Assembly: GCF_030866765.1 (NCBI RefSeq)
Contig: NZ_CP133017.1
Span: 4,733,501 to 4,797,500 of the forward strand
Reading direction: 5' to 3'
Origin: Paenibacillus silvisoli
Lineage (GTDB): Bacteria; Bacillota; Bacilli; Paenibacillales; Paenibacillaceae
DNA length: 64,000 nt
The translations under genes and the position numbers were made by a program. A model generated the notes under the pieces. The model saw nothing but the letters and a program-made list of their open reading frames with translations. It ran no database searches and was not told the DNA's origin. Each line of letters starts with the position of its first letter. Position 1 is the stretch's first letter. Shown here piece after piece: positions 26,002 to 34,928 of the stretch.

Positions 26002-28098
26002 TTAATTCACTGCATCCAGGCTAGGCGGAGCGCCTTGCCCATCGCCAGGGGCGCCGCTTGGCGCGTCTGGCGGCGCATCGCCCGGAGCGCCGTCCGGCGC
26101 GCCTTGACCGCGGAAGCCGCCCCCTTTTCCGCCGCGGCCGCCGCCACCGCTTCCACCGCCGCCGAAGCCGCCGGTCTTCGCCGTGGTGACGCCCGACTCG
26201 TTCACATAGGTGACTTTGTCACCCATCTCGAACGTGACGACCTTCGTGCTGCCGCTTACGGATGCGCCCTCGTACATGCCATCCTCTGCCGTGCCGCTTG
26301 TCGTGCCTCCTGTCGAGATCGTGTACGACTCGCCGCTCTTCAGATCGGGCGAGGAAATGACGATGCTGCTGAACGTTTTCGACGGCTGATAAGCCGCAAC
26401 GACCGCACCGGAGCTGTCCGTCAGCGTCACCAAGGTGCCGGCTGCCTGCGTGCTCGGGAATGTCATCATAATCGCCAGCTGAGAGGAAGAATCGGATGGC
26501 GCCTGTGCCATACCTGCGCTGCCTGCCGCGATCAGTTTACCGCCGGACTGCTCGAACGTACCGTTAAAATCAAGCGGAGCATTGTTGTTCTCCGTTGGGC
26601 CGTTCACGATCGCCGTACCGCCCGTCATGACTGCCGATCCATTGGAGTCCAAACCGTCGCCGCCGGAGTCCACGACGAGGAAGCCGCCGCTGATCGTCAG
26701 CATGCCGTCCGTCGCGGCGAACATATCGCCACCGCCACCGCCGGAGCTATCGTTGCCGCCCCCGACGTTAACGCCGTCATCGCTGGCAACTACATGAATT
26801 TCGCCGCCTGCTACCGTAATATTCGAGCCTTCGATGCCTTCATAGCTCTTCGTAATGTGAACGTTGCCGCCCGTAATGGCAGTCGATCCATCCGCGTGCA
26901 TGCCATCGTCGCCGGAAGCGATGCTGAATTCGCCGCCGGTAACCGCAACATTGCCGTTACTGTGAAGCGCATCGTCCGCGGCATCGATCGTGAAGCTGCC
27001 GTTTGCGACAGCGACATTAGCCGCCGCTTTCAACGCCTTCGCGCTAGTTGACTCCGTTTCCTCCGCCTCTGCCGTCGCTGCTTCGCCCTCCTGCGAGTCC
27101 GATTGGCCAAAGCCGCCGCGCATCCGGTCATCCTGATGCACCTTCGTGGAAGCCGCGCTGCCGCCGCCGGTTACCAGGTTAAACGTTCCGCCGCCGATCA
27201 GCATCGAAGATCCGGCCTGAATGCCGTCGTTCGCGGATGTAATGTCGAACGTACCGCCAGCAACGGCAACATAGCCTTTGTCCGCGTCCGTGTCGTTCGT
27301 CGATTTGATACCGTCTCCGCCCGCTTCAACCGTCACCGAGCCGTCCTTGACAGCGACCAGATCGCGGCCAACGATGCCGTCATCCGCAGCCTTCACATGG
27401 ATGACGCCGCTCATCAGCTTTAGATCGTCTTTGCTGGTAATGCCGTCTTTCACGTTGCCTTGAACGGTCAGCTTGCCGGTGCCATTAATCGTCAGATCGC
27501 CCTTGCTGTAAATCGTCGCCGTTGGCGCCTCCTCCGAGGTATCCGAATAGGCACCGGCATCGGACAAGCTATTGTCCGTGCCGTCCTGCAGCGTCACGAT
27601 CGTTTTATCCGCTTCTTTGACATAGAGAGACGGGCCGTCCTGATTCGTAATCTGTGCCCCATTCAACACAAGGCGCACAACCGCATCCTCCGGCGCATCA
27701 ACAACAAGCTGACCGTCCGACACCGTGCCGCTCACGACGTAGGTTCCTGCTGCATCGATCGTCACGACGCTGCCTTCGGCACTTGCTCCCGATCCGCTCA
27801 CGCTCGCGGCAGCGCCGCTAAACGCCACACTCGTTGAGCTGTCCTTGCTCCACTCCACCAGACCGTCATTCTCGTCAAAATCGGCAAGCTCACTAACATC
27901 TTGGCTGGCCAGCTTCACCGCAGCATCTGATGATACGGCGGCGGCCGTCTGCTCCGCAGAAGCCGTCACGGCATTACCGCCCGCCGCCCCTTCCGTCGCG
28001 CTATTGGCAGAATCCGCTGCCTTCGAGCTGCACCCCGCAGCCAAAATCGAGCTAAACAGCAGAATACTGATCATTTTCGCATTATACGTTCGTTTCAT
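26002..28098 (-). CDS. carbohydrate-binding beta-helix lipoprotein (Cthe_2159-like)
   Basis: 698 residues. Lipoprotein signal with LAAGC (Cys23). The body is made of many short parallel beta-helix-like repeats of the form ADDGIVGRDLV / NDGIQAGSSM / SGDDGMHADG / DDGVNVGGG, the pattern of the Cthe_2159 family of secreted polysaccharide (polygalacturonate-like) binding proteins. A Gly/Pro/Ala-rich tail closes the protein (after about 620). It lies 22 bp after a DUF4956 gene and a VTC-domain gene, a trio that recurs in Firmicutes. The N-terminal 30-80 region is Ala/Ser-rich. Probably surface exposed. Confidence 0.85.
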   Translation of the reverse strand: MKRTYNAKMISILLFSSILAAGCSSKAADSANSATEGAAGGNAVTASAEQTAAAVSSDAAVKLASQDVSELADFDENDGLVEWSKDSSTSVAFSGAAASVSGSGASAEGSVVTIDAAGTYVVSGTVSDGQLVVDAPEDAVVRLVLNGAQITNQDGPSLYVKEADKTIVTLQDGTDNSLSDAGAYSDTSEEAPTATIYSKGDLTINGTGKLTVQGNVKDGITSKDDLKLMSGVIHVKAADDGIVGRDLVAVKDGSVTVEAGGDGIKSTNDTDADKGYVAVAGGTFDITSANDGIQAGSSMLIGGGTFNLVTGGGSAASTKVHQDDRMRGGFGQSDSQEGEAATAEAEETESTSAKALKAAANVAVANGSFTIDAADDALHSNGNVAVTGGEFSIASGDDGMHADGSTAITGGNVHITKSYEGIEGSNITVAGGEIHVVASDDGVNVGGGNDSSGGGGGDMFAATDGMLTISGGFLVVDSGGDGLDSNGSAVMTGGTAIVNGPTENNNAPLDFNGTFEQSGGKLIAAGSAGMAQAPSDSSSQLAIMMTFPSTQAAGTLVTLTDSSGAVVAAYQPSKTFSSIVISSPDLKSGESYTISTGGTTSGTAEDGMYEGASVSGSTKVVTFEMGDKVTYVNESGVTTAKTGGFGGGGSGGGGRGGKGGGFRGQGAPDGAPGDAPPDAPSGAPGDGQGAPPSLDAVN

Positions 28099-28120
28099 CG
28101 TCCATCAACCTCTCGTCTCA

Positions 28121-28801
28121 TTAATATTCTTGTGCAACAGGGCTCATCGTCAGCGAAATATCCAGGTTGCCGTTTCGCGTACGAACGGCGTCGAGAAACT
28201 CCTTCTGATTCGTATTCGCTCCCAGCTTTACCGAGTAGACAAGCTCATATAGACTGCCAAGCTCGGTCGTGCGGACCTTCTTCAGCTCGTATTGAATGTC
28301 ATGCATGAAGAAAACTTCGCCCAACGCTTCCTCGTAGCTCAAGCTTTCGGGAATCGTCACCTTCAACGTTTTGAACATATCCTTGTTCGTTCCGAATTTC
28401 ATCGCATTCAGCACGAACATCAATCCGCACAGCAGCGCCGTGAACAGCACCGCGTAGCCGTAAGCGCCGACGCCGCAGGCAAGACCGGACGCCATGGAGA
28501 ACAGCACGTACGAAATATCCTTCGAATCGCCGGGCGCGCTGCGGAACCGGATAATGGAGAAGGCTCCGGCGAGACTGAAGGCGCGGGCGATATTGCTGCC
28601 GATCAGCATAATGATGATGGCGACGATCGCCGGCAAAATCATCATCGTCAGCGTAAAGCTCGGGGAATGCGCATGCTGCGTCTTGCGATAAGTAAAACTA
28701 ATGAGGCCGCCGAGCAGAAGCGCGACAACAAAGGACAATATCGCGTTCGCAAACGTTAACTCCGTTGCGGTAGAGGTCGTTGAAAAAAGTGATTCGATCA
28801 T
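28121..28801 (-). CDS. DUF4956 membrane protein
   Basis: 226 residues with four TM segments in the first 135 residues (ILSFVVALLLGGLISFTYR, FTLTMMILPAIVAIIIMLIG, FSLAGAFSIIRFRSAPGD, LACGVGAYGYAVLFTALLCG). The signature FSIIRFRSAPGDSKDI of DUF4956 is clear. The C-terminal 80 residues form a soluble ferredoxin-like domain. The function is unproven. It overlaps the VTC-domain gene by 4 bp (ATGA), so the two products are probably made together and act as a unit. Confidence 0.9.
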   Translation of the reverse strand: MIESLFSTTSTATELTFANAILSFVVALLLGGLISFTYRKTQHAHSPSFTLTMMILPAIVAIIIMLIGSNIARAFSLAGAFSIIRFRSAPGDSKDISYVLFSMASGLACGVGAYGYAVLFTALLCGLMFVLNAMKFGTNKDMFKTLKVTIPESLSYEEALGEVFFMHDIQYELKKVRTTELGSLYELVYSVKLGANTNQKEFLDAVRTRNGNLDISLTMSPVAQEY

Positions 28802-29571
28802 ATGAGGATTAGCTCCCTTTCCATTGGATTGTTTTGCGAAAATGTTCTCGTGTCCGCAATCGCGCCGCGGATCGTCCGTTTATATTCGTTGCCATACTTC
28901 GAGAAGCTCGTCCGGTACATCTGAAGCTCCGACAGCAGCTTCGAAAGCCATACCGGTATCGTCTTCTCCGCCTTCACTTCCATCAGCCATTGGCCTTTCT
29001 CCATCAGCTGCTCGCCGTAGTCGCCGGCCTCCAGCCTCAAATCATGACGCCGGGACCGGATATTCGTATCGAACGTAATGCGGAGATCGCGGTTTCCTTT
29101 GCAAAACATCGCGATCCGGTCGTAGGCCAGATACACCATCGGCTGCAGCTCATAACGGGATAAGAAGTAGTCGAGCTCGTTGATGACCTGCCGGTTCATC
29201 CCTTCCCGGAACGCCGGCGCTTGGCCGGTCCGTACGAAATCGTACGCTTCGGACAGCTTCAGCGCCGTCCGCCGTTTGTTGACGAGACCGAATACCTTTT
29301 TCTTCAGCTCCAGATAGACCTTCGCATCCTCTTCCGGCACGCCGTAAGCTCGGATGCGCAGCTTCTCCCTGTACTTCGGCTTCGATAGGCTCGTTCGGAT
29401 CAACGAATGATGCTCGGTGTCGTAATACAAATTGCTGATGGAGTAAAATTTGTCTTTCTTGTTGTATGCGTCCAGCTCCATGTTGTCCATCAGCCGGTTG
29501 TAGATGTTATAGAACGCTTTGGTATCCATCAAATACTTGTTCTCATATCGGTTAAATACTTCGATCGCCAT
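28798..29571 (-). CDS. VTC-domain (polyphosphate polymerase-type) protein
   Basis: 257 residues. VTC-type tunnel-fold residues are visible: FNRYENKYLM at the start, YDTEHHSLIR, KYREKLRIRAYG, VYLELKKK, and LMEVKAEKTIPVWLSKLL near the end. In yeast this fold polymerises ATP gamma-phosphate into polyphosphate. Bacterial stand-alone versions are often annotated as polyphosphate polymerases but their product is mostly untested. It is first in the operon with DUF4956 and the beta-helix lipoprotein and divergent from a two-component system. Confidence 0.88.
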   Translation of the reverse strand: MAIEVFNRYENKYLMDTKAFYNIYNRLMDNMELDAYNKKDKFYSISNLYYDTEHHSLIRTSLSKPKYREKLRIRAYGVPEEDAKVYLELKKKVFGLVNKRRTALKLSEAYDFVRTGQAPAFREGMNRQVINELDYFLSRYELQPMVYLAYDRIAMFCKGNRDLRITFDTNIRSRRHDLRLEAGDYGEQLMEKGQWLMEVKAEKTIPVWLSKLLSELQMYRTSFSKYGNEYKRTIRGAIADTRTFSQNNPMERELILI

Positions 29572-29637
29572 GTTCAGCGCTCCCTTCCTGGTCCTTCAAG
29601 GCGTTGCCGCCCTTCCATGTCTGTAGCTTAAGGCGCG

Positions 29638-29773
29638 AACCTTTAACGAAACTTAAATGGTTAACGCCGTGTAAAAATCTTTTTTTGCGCGGCGATCATT
29701 GGAACCTGGCGGCGGGACAACTATAATAAGTTGAAACGCATTTCGGCTTAAGGCTTAAGGTAGATTAAAGGTT
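29638..29773. promoter_or_regulatory. divergent control region with inverted AACCTTTAA / TTAAAGGTT elements
   Basis: AACCTTTAA (29638-29646) near the VTC gene and its exact inverse TTAAAGGTT (29765-29773) near the two-component genes are each embedded in further TTAA repeats (ACTTAAATGGTTAA; GGCTTAAGGCTTAAGG). This suggests that the OmpR-type regulator binds both divergent promoters. Inference only. Confidence 0.35.
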
Positions 29774-29817
29774 TCTTCACTACGATAGAGACATGACAGA
29801 CGAAGGGGGTGGGGGCT

Positions 29818-30498
29818 ATGCGGATCCTGATCGTAGAGGATGAGGTGAATCTCGCGGAGGCGCTCTCGCAGATATTAATGAAGGAGAATTACGCGGTCGA
29901 TGTCGCTCACGACGGCCAGGAAGGGTTGGATCATGCGCTGAGCGGCATTTACGATTTGATTTTGCTGGACATTATGCTTCCAGGGATGGATGGCATCTCG
30001 ATACTGAAAAATCTTCGAAAGCAAGGCAGCCCGACGCCGGTCATCCTGCTGACCGCAAAGGGCGAAGTGCCCGACAAAATCGCCGGACTCGATTACGGGG
30101 CGGACGATTATGTGGCCAAGCCGTTCTCGACGGGAGAGCTGCTCGCGCGCATCCGCGCTGCGCTTCGGCGTAAAGGCGAGGTCGTGCCGGAAGACGGCTT
30201 GCGCTTCGGGGATATCGAGCTGAATACGGGGCATCTGAAGCTGACGTGCAACGGCAAGGAATTGAAGCTTATTCTAAAAGAAAGCCAGCTGCTCGAGCTC
30301 ATGATGACGAGAAAGCAAGCGGTCACCTCGAAGGAGCAAATAATCGAGAAGCTGTGGGGCTTCGATTCGGATGCGGAGCACAACAACGTGGAAGTGTACG
30401 TTTCGTTCCTGCGGAAGAAGCTCGCTTTCCTCCATTCGGCGGTTCGGATCAACACGATCCGGGGCGTCGGGTATGTGCTTGAGGAGGCGACCTCCTGA
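29818..30498 (+). CDS. OmpR-family response regulator
   Basis: 226 residues from the ATG at 29818 (GAAGGGGGTGG upstream). The receiver domain has acidic E7-D8 and phospho-acceptor D51 (LILLDIMLPGMDG), the conserved LLTAKGE Thr/Lys region and the KPFSTGELLARI end. A C-terminal winged helix follows (KESQLLELMMTRKQAVTSKEQI to NTIRGVGYVLEE). It is paired with the kinase one base downstream. It is divergent from the VTC/DUF4956 operon, its most likely target. Confidence 0.96.
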   Translation: MRILIVEDEVNLAEALSQILMKENYAVDVAHDGQEGLDHALSGIYDLILLDIMLPGMDGISILKNLRKQGSPTPVILLTAKGEVPDKIAGLDYGADDYVAKPFSTGELLARIRAALRRKGEVVPEDGLRFGDIELNTGHLKLTCNGKELKLILKESQLLELMMTRKQAVTSKEQIIEKLWGFDSDAEHNNVEVYVSFLRKKLAFLHSAVRINTIRGVGYVLEEATS

Positions 30499-30499
30499 C

Positions 30500-31744
30500 A
30501 TGTTTAACAGACTGCGCAACCGGTTCCTGCTCATGAACATGATCATCATCTCGCTCATCATGCTGGGCGCATTCGCGACCATCTATGCCGTTACGTACCA
30601 GAATGTACAGAACGATATCCGCATGGATATCCGGCGCATGACGGACATGGACAAAATGGACGGCGGCCCAAACGGCCCGAAAGGCCCTCCAAAAATGGGC
30701 GGCGAATTCCCGCGGGATTTCCATCAGCGTTCCGCCTCGTTCACGTTGATGACGGACAACAACTGGAACATAACCGAGACGAATTCACGCTTCGATTTGG
30801 ATGAAGAGCTCTACAAGACGGCCGCGGAGAAGGCGGCCGCGAAGCCCGTCGAGTTCGGCCAATTCACCTCGGACGGCACGCGCTGGGCGTACAGCGTCAT
30901 GCCCGGACCGTCCGGCTATATGATTTTTTATATGGATGTCACGCCGCAGCAGAGCATCTTAACGACCTTGACTTATACCTTTTCTTTAGTCGCTCTCGTC
31001 ATGCTGGGTGTCATCTACTTGGCCAGCCGCTACTTCGCCGGCCGGTCGATTGCGCCGGTCAAGGAAGCGTTCGAGAAGCAGAAGCGGTTCATCGCCGACG
31101 CCTCCCACGAGCTGAAAACGCCGCTGGCCGTCATCAATACGAATGCCGACGTGCTGCTTGCCAACAGCGAGGACGCGATCCATTCGCAGGTGAAGTGGCT
31201 GCATCATATTAAGTCGGAAACCGAACGGATGAAGACGCTCACGAACGACCTGCTCTATCTCACCCAAATGGACGATACCAGAGAGCGCGTCATTCAAGTG
31301 CCGTTCGATATGAGCGAAGCGGTGGACAGCGTGATTCTTACGATGGAAGCCGTTATATTCGAGAAGGAGCTGCAATTCGATTACGAGATCGAGCCGAATT
31401 TGACGGTGACGGGCAGCAGCGAACAGATGAAGCAGGTCATCATGATTTTGCTGGACAACGCGATCAAGTACGCGAACCCGAACGGCTCCATCCAGATTGC
31501 GCTTAAGCGGCATCAAGGCCATGTCCTGCTGACCGTGACCAACACCGGTCCCGGCATCCCCGCCGATCAGCTCGACAAAATCTTCGATCGCTTCTATCGC
31601 GGCGACGCATCCCGCACCCGCAAGACCGGCGGCTACGGCCTCGGCCTCGCCATCGCCAAGTCGATCGTCGAGCAGCACCGGGGCAAAATTTACGCGAAAA
31701 GCGTGCTAGGCGAGAAAACGACGTTTTATGTGCAGCTGAGTTAA
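30500..31744 (+). CDS. sensor histidine kinase (EnvZ/BaeS type)
   Basis: 414 residues. TM1 is at 9-32. An extracytoplasmic loop of about 120 residues contains a Gly/Pro/Lys/Met-rich patch (GPNGPKGPPKMGG), and TM2 is near 160-180. HisKA has H203 in ADASHELKTPLAV. HATPase_c motifs are ILLDNAIKYA, NTGPGIP and TGGYGLGLAIAK. It starts one base after the regulator stop, so translation is coupled. Its signal is unknown; a cell-surface or phosphate-related cue would fit the divergent VTC module. Confidence 0.96.
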   Translation: MFNRLRNRFLLMNMIIISLIMLGAFATIYAVTYQNVQNDIRMDIRRMTDMDKMDGGPNGPKGPPKMGGEFPRDFHQRSASFTLMTDNNWNITETNSRFDLDEELYKTAAEKAAAKPVEFGQFTSDGTRWAYSVMPGPSGYMIFYMDVTPQQSILTTLTYTFSLVALVMLGVIYLASRYFAGRSIAPVKEAFEKQKRFIADASHELKTPLAVINTNADVLLANSEDAIHSQVKWLHHIKSETERMKTLTNDLLYLTQMDDTRERVIQVPFDMSEAVDSVILTMEAVIFEKELQFDYEIEPNLTVTGSSEQMKQVIMILLDNAIKYANPNGSIQIALKRHQGHVLLTVTNTGPGIPADQLDKIFDRFYRGDASRTRKTGGYGLGLAIAKSIVEQHRGKIYAKSVLGEKTTFYVQLS

Positions 31745-31749
31745 TACAA

Positions 31750-31793
31750 TAAAGGCGGATCCGCCCCATCCAAAGGGCTGATCCGCCTTTTTT
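31750..31793. terminator. terminator of the two-component operon
   Basis: AAAGGCGGATC pairs with GATCCGCCTTT, extended by CGCCC/GGGCT, followed by TTTTTT. Confidence 0.92.
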
Positions 31794-31865
31794 CCATTTG
31801 CGGCTTTCCATAAAATACATATTGCGATGCAAACCGGGGACACTTAGAGATATTGAGGTGATCCC

Positions 31866-32454
31866 TTGCCATTATTATCGTTATCGCAAGCGTTCGAGGA
31901 CAATGACGATTTCGCGAAACGTCGATTAGAGCGGGCGGACTCGGCCATTTCGCTGCATTACATAAAGACCGTCGTCGACGAGAAACAAATCACCGAGCAG
32001 CTGATCAATCCGTTTTACGCGCTGCCTCCGGTCGACGTAGGAAGGCGTGCAGGCGGCATCCGTCACCACGGAGTTGGGCGGCACGCTGTATACGACCGAA
32101 TTGGATATAAGCCGCGGAAAGTTTGCCATACACGCCGACGCGAATCCGCCTGTCATTGAGTATAAAGTCAACGCGCGCGGCGTGCTGCAGGAAGTGAACA
32201 CGAACGCAACGATCGGCAGCGAGGAATTGCTTCAAATCGAGCAAGCGCAGGAAGCGATGCTTCGCGGCTGGATTCTTGACCTGCTCGGCTGCGTTCAACG
32301 AAACAACATCGATCCGTTCGGCTTCGGGCTCTGGTACACGGCAACCCGCCTCGACAACAAGACGAAATGGCAAGCTTGGCAGCGCCTCTATCCCAACGTT
32401 CGTTTCAAAGCCAGCGTAAACATTGCGTTATATTCGACCGGGGAGATTCGATAG
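31866..32454 (+). pseudogene. gerA-gerC deletion remnant (spore germination receptor)
   Basis: A TTG start with GAGGTGA ahead opens a frame like the N-terminus of a GerA-type A subunit (residues 1-55: FAKRRLERADSAISLHYIKT, VDEKQITEQLINPFYALPP). Around 32030-32050 the coding frame changes. The downstream frame, to the TAG at 32454, resembles the C-terminal third of a Ger(x)C lipoprotein (EEAMLRG-type helix, DPFGFGLWY, WQRLYPNVRFKASVNI, STGEIR). The middle of the A gene, the B gene and most of C (about 3 kb) are missing, so the receptor operon has collapsed by deletion and the product is not functional. Confidence 0.7.
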
Positions 32455-32466
32455 ACGGGCCTCTGC

Positions 32467-32511
32467 AAAAAATAAGCCATCCGCTTCAATGGTGAGCGAT
32501 GGCTTATTTTT
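32467..32511. terminator. bidirectional terminator
   Basis: AAAAATAAGCCATC pairs with GATGGCTTATTTTT. It serves the ger remnant and the convergent MFS gene. Confidence 0.9.
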
Positions 32512-32537
32512 AGTCATAGCGCCGCAAACAACCGGCT

Positions 32538-33722
32538 TCATTCGGTTTGCTTTTGCTTTAACAGACGATTCACTCTTTCGACGCTTATCATCATGATGGC
32601 GAGAAAGGCAAGCACGATGAACGGGAATATGCCGATGCCCGCCTGTGCCGCAATAACGCCAAATAAAGGCGGAAGCAGCGTCGAGCCCGTATAGGCAACC
32701 GCCATCTGATAGCCGATCAGCTTGGCCGAATGCTCGCTGCCGAAGCGTGCCGGCGTCTCATGAAGAAGTCCGGGATAAATAGGGGCCAGCCCCAGCCCGA
32801 TCAGAATAAGCCCAACCAAGTAGAGCTGAAACAACGGTAGCAGCAGCAGGAGCCCGCCTGCGATCGCGATGCTCTGGCCCCATCGGATTAACACGCGATT
32901 GTGGACCTTCATCGTGATAAATCCGGTTACCAGCCTGCCTAACGTAATGCCGCCATAATATAGTGAGATCCAGCCGGCTGCCGTCTCGGCTGACAGATGC
33001 CGTTCGCCTACCAAATAACTGGCTCCCCACAAGCCCACCGTGAATTCAACCCCGCAGTAGATCATAAATGCGGCCAGCGTCGGTTTTACCCCTTTGATCC
33101 GGAGCACGTTCGTCTTGGTTGCCCCTGCCCGCTGATCGTTCCGATCCTCAACCTGTTGTTCCCTAACCCCAGCGGCACGCCGCTTCCAGAGGGGAAGGCT
33201 GAGGAGCAAAATGAACGCTAGCGTAAACTGGATGACCGCTACCGCTGAATACCCGCCGCGCCAAGAATGATGATCGGCCATGTAGTAGGACATGATGATC
33301 GGTCCCATCGTCGCCCCTACACCCCAGAAGCAGTGCAGCCAATTCATGTGATGGGCCTTATAATGCTCAGCTACATAATGATTGAGAGCCGCATCGATGG
33401 CGCCTCCCCCTAGCCCTAACGGTATGGACAGCAGGACGAGCCAGATCATCGAAGGAGCGGCAGAGAAGCCAAGCAGCGCTCCCGCTGTAATGCAGCAGCT
33501 AATCAGCGTCAATTTACCCGTCCCTATGCGTTGAATCAACTGCCCGCTAGCCAAGCTCGAGACAATGGTGCCGCCGGCCGCGACCATCGATAACACGCCG
33601 GCGAAGCCGAATGAAGCCCCAATGTCGGTGCGCATAATCGGCCATGCCGCGCCTAGCAGCGAATCCGGAATGCCCAAGCTAATGAATGCCAAATAAATAA
33701 TGACTAGAAATAAAGTTGCCAT
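32538..33722 (-). CDS. MFS transporter (FucP-like)
   Basis: 394 residues with about 12 TM segments. An MFS motif follows TM2 (GQLIQRIGTGKLTLISC), and LGLGGGAIDAALNHYVAEHY and WLHCFWGVGATMGP are typical of the fucose-permease-like branch. A charged loop (about 178-205) links the two halves. Probably a sugar/H+ symporter or exporter. It lies 17 bp after a ROK regulator, which suggests a carbohydrate ligand and local regulation. AGGAGG lies 13 nt ahead of the ATG at 33722, a slightly long gap. Confidence 0.88.
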   Translation of the reverse strand: MATLFLVIIYLAFISLGIPDSLLGAAWPIMRTDIGASFGFAGVLSMVAAGGTIVSSLASGQLIQRIGTGKLTLISCCITAGALLGFSAAPSMIWLVLLSIPLGLGGGAIDAALNHYVAEHYKAHHMNWLHCFWGVGATMGPIIMSYYMADHHSWRGGYSAVAVIQFTLAFILLLSLPLWKRRAAGVREQQVEDRNDQRAGATKTNVLRIKGVKPTLAAFMIYCGVEFTVGLWGASYLVGERHLSAETAAGWISLYYGGITLGRLVTGFITMKVHNRVLIRWGQSIAIAGGLLLLLPLFQLYLVGLILIGLGLAPIYPGLLHETPARFGSEHSAKLIGYQMAVAYTGSTLLPPLFGVIAAQAGIGIFPFIVLAFLAIMMISVERVNRLLKQKQTE

Positions 33723-33739
33723 CTGCGTCGCATGGCCTC

Positions 33740-34735
33740 CTAACGATTATCCGTAATCATCGAATTAAGAGCTAAATGCTGCAAGCCATACAAGTAATCC
33801 TGCCTCCAATTGCTCTTGAGCAGCGATGGCAGATGCTTATGCGGAACATAGGCCGAGCTGCGATCCTTGATCTTGGTTAGCAGCTCGTCGTCCACCTCAT
33901 CATCGCAAAAAATAACGGCACGCGGATTGAGAATGGCCGCGAATGTGGCGATCAATCGGGCGACCGCATCGATCTGGTCGTCGTTGGCCAGGACAATCCG
34001 GCGATCCCGTTCTTCTCCCTGCAGCGCCTGCAGAAAGGTTTGTTGATCGTATTGGGGGATGAGCGAAATTTCTCCCGAGAAGAACGTGCTGCCCCTGACG
34101 ACATCGCCGTTGATCATGACGCCCGAACCCGGCCCGTATTGGCCGAAGTACAAATACACGAGCGATTCGTTCTCCAGCTCGAAGTTCGAGGCATACCCGA
34201 GCACCGAGGCGTTCATATCGTTTTCGACCACGACCGGGATTTGAAACCGGGACTCGAACTCCTCCTTCAAATCATAGTCTTGGAATTGCTGATAAGGCGG
34301 GATGAAAATGATTTTGCCATTGTCCACCGCGCCAGGCACTCCGATGGCGATCGACCGAAGCCGCGGGTATTTCTCGATCAGCGATTCGATTAGATCAGCC
34401 AGCAGCCCCGTATCCTCTTGCAAGACGCTAGGCGTTGACCCTTGCTCTTTCAGGTCCCCGATACAGTTAAAGATCGAATAATGCGTCTCATCCTTCTCTA
34501 TGAATATGGCGAGTCCCAGCATATATTCCGGATCGTAGGTATACCGCTTTGCTCTGCGGCCTCCGCTTGAATCATCGTCACCCGTATAACGGATTTCGCC
34601 GTCATTTTCCATTTGGGCGATAAACTTGCTGATAGTCGGAAAGCTGATCCCGAGCCGCTGGCTCAGCTCCGCTTTCGTAGCGCTTCCCATCATGATGAGT
34701 CCTGCGCGGATTCTATAAATTAACTCATTCGTCAT
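33740..34735 (-). CDS. ROK-family transcriptional regulator
   Basis: 331 residues. An N-terminal winged HTH (residues 10-55: SATKAELSQRLGISFPTISKFI) is followed by an ASKHA/ROK domain with SIAIGVPGAVD, VVENDMNASVLG and YLYFGQYGPGSGVMING. The zinc-binding cysteine cluster normal in ROK proteins (CxCGxxGC) is not seen, so ligand binding may differ. It is most likely a sugar-responsive repressor of the MFS gene that follows and of the divergent GH18 gene. Confidence 0.88.
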   Translation of the reverse strand: MTNELIYRIRAGLIMMGSATKAELSQRLGISFPTISKFIAQMENDGEIRYTGDDDSSGGRRAKRYTYDPEYMLGLAIFIEKDETHYSIFNCIGDLKEQGSTPSVLQEDTGLLADLIESLIEKYPRLRSIAIGVPGAVDNGKIIFIPPYQQFQDYDLKEEFESRFQIPVVVENDMNASVLGYASNFELENESLVYLYFGQYGPGSGVMINGDVVRGSTFFSGEISLIPQYDQQTFLQALQGEERDRRIVLANDDQIDAVARLIATFAAILNPRAVIFCDDEVDDELLTKIKDRSSAYVPHKHLPSLLKSNWRQDYLYGLQHLALNSMITDNR

Positions 34736-34928
34736 ATGTCGATCAAGCCTTTCATGCTAAGATGCCGGTACTTATTTAACCGTTTTAATAAGTCCAAATC
34801 ATCTTACCAAAAGTCGCGCGAGAGGGCAATACGAGATTTCGCTTCCAGCAATTTAGACTAGGCTTTCGCGCGCCGATTGTTTACGATTAGAAACTATACG
34901 CTACAAATAGAGAGGGAGTTTACTAGAA

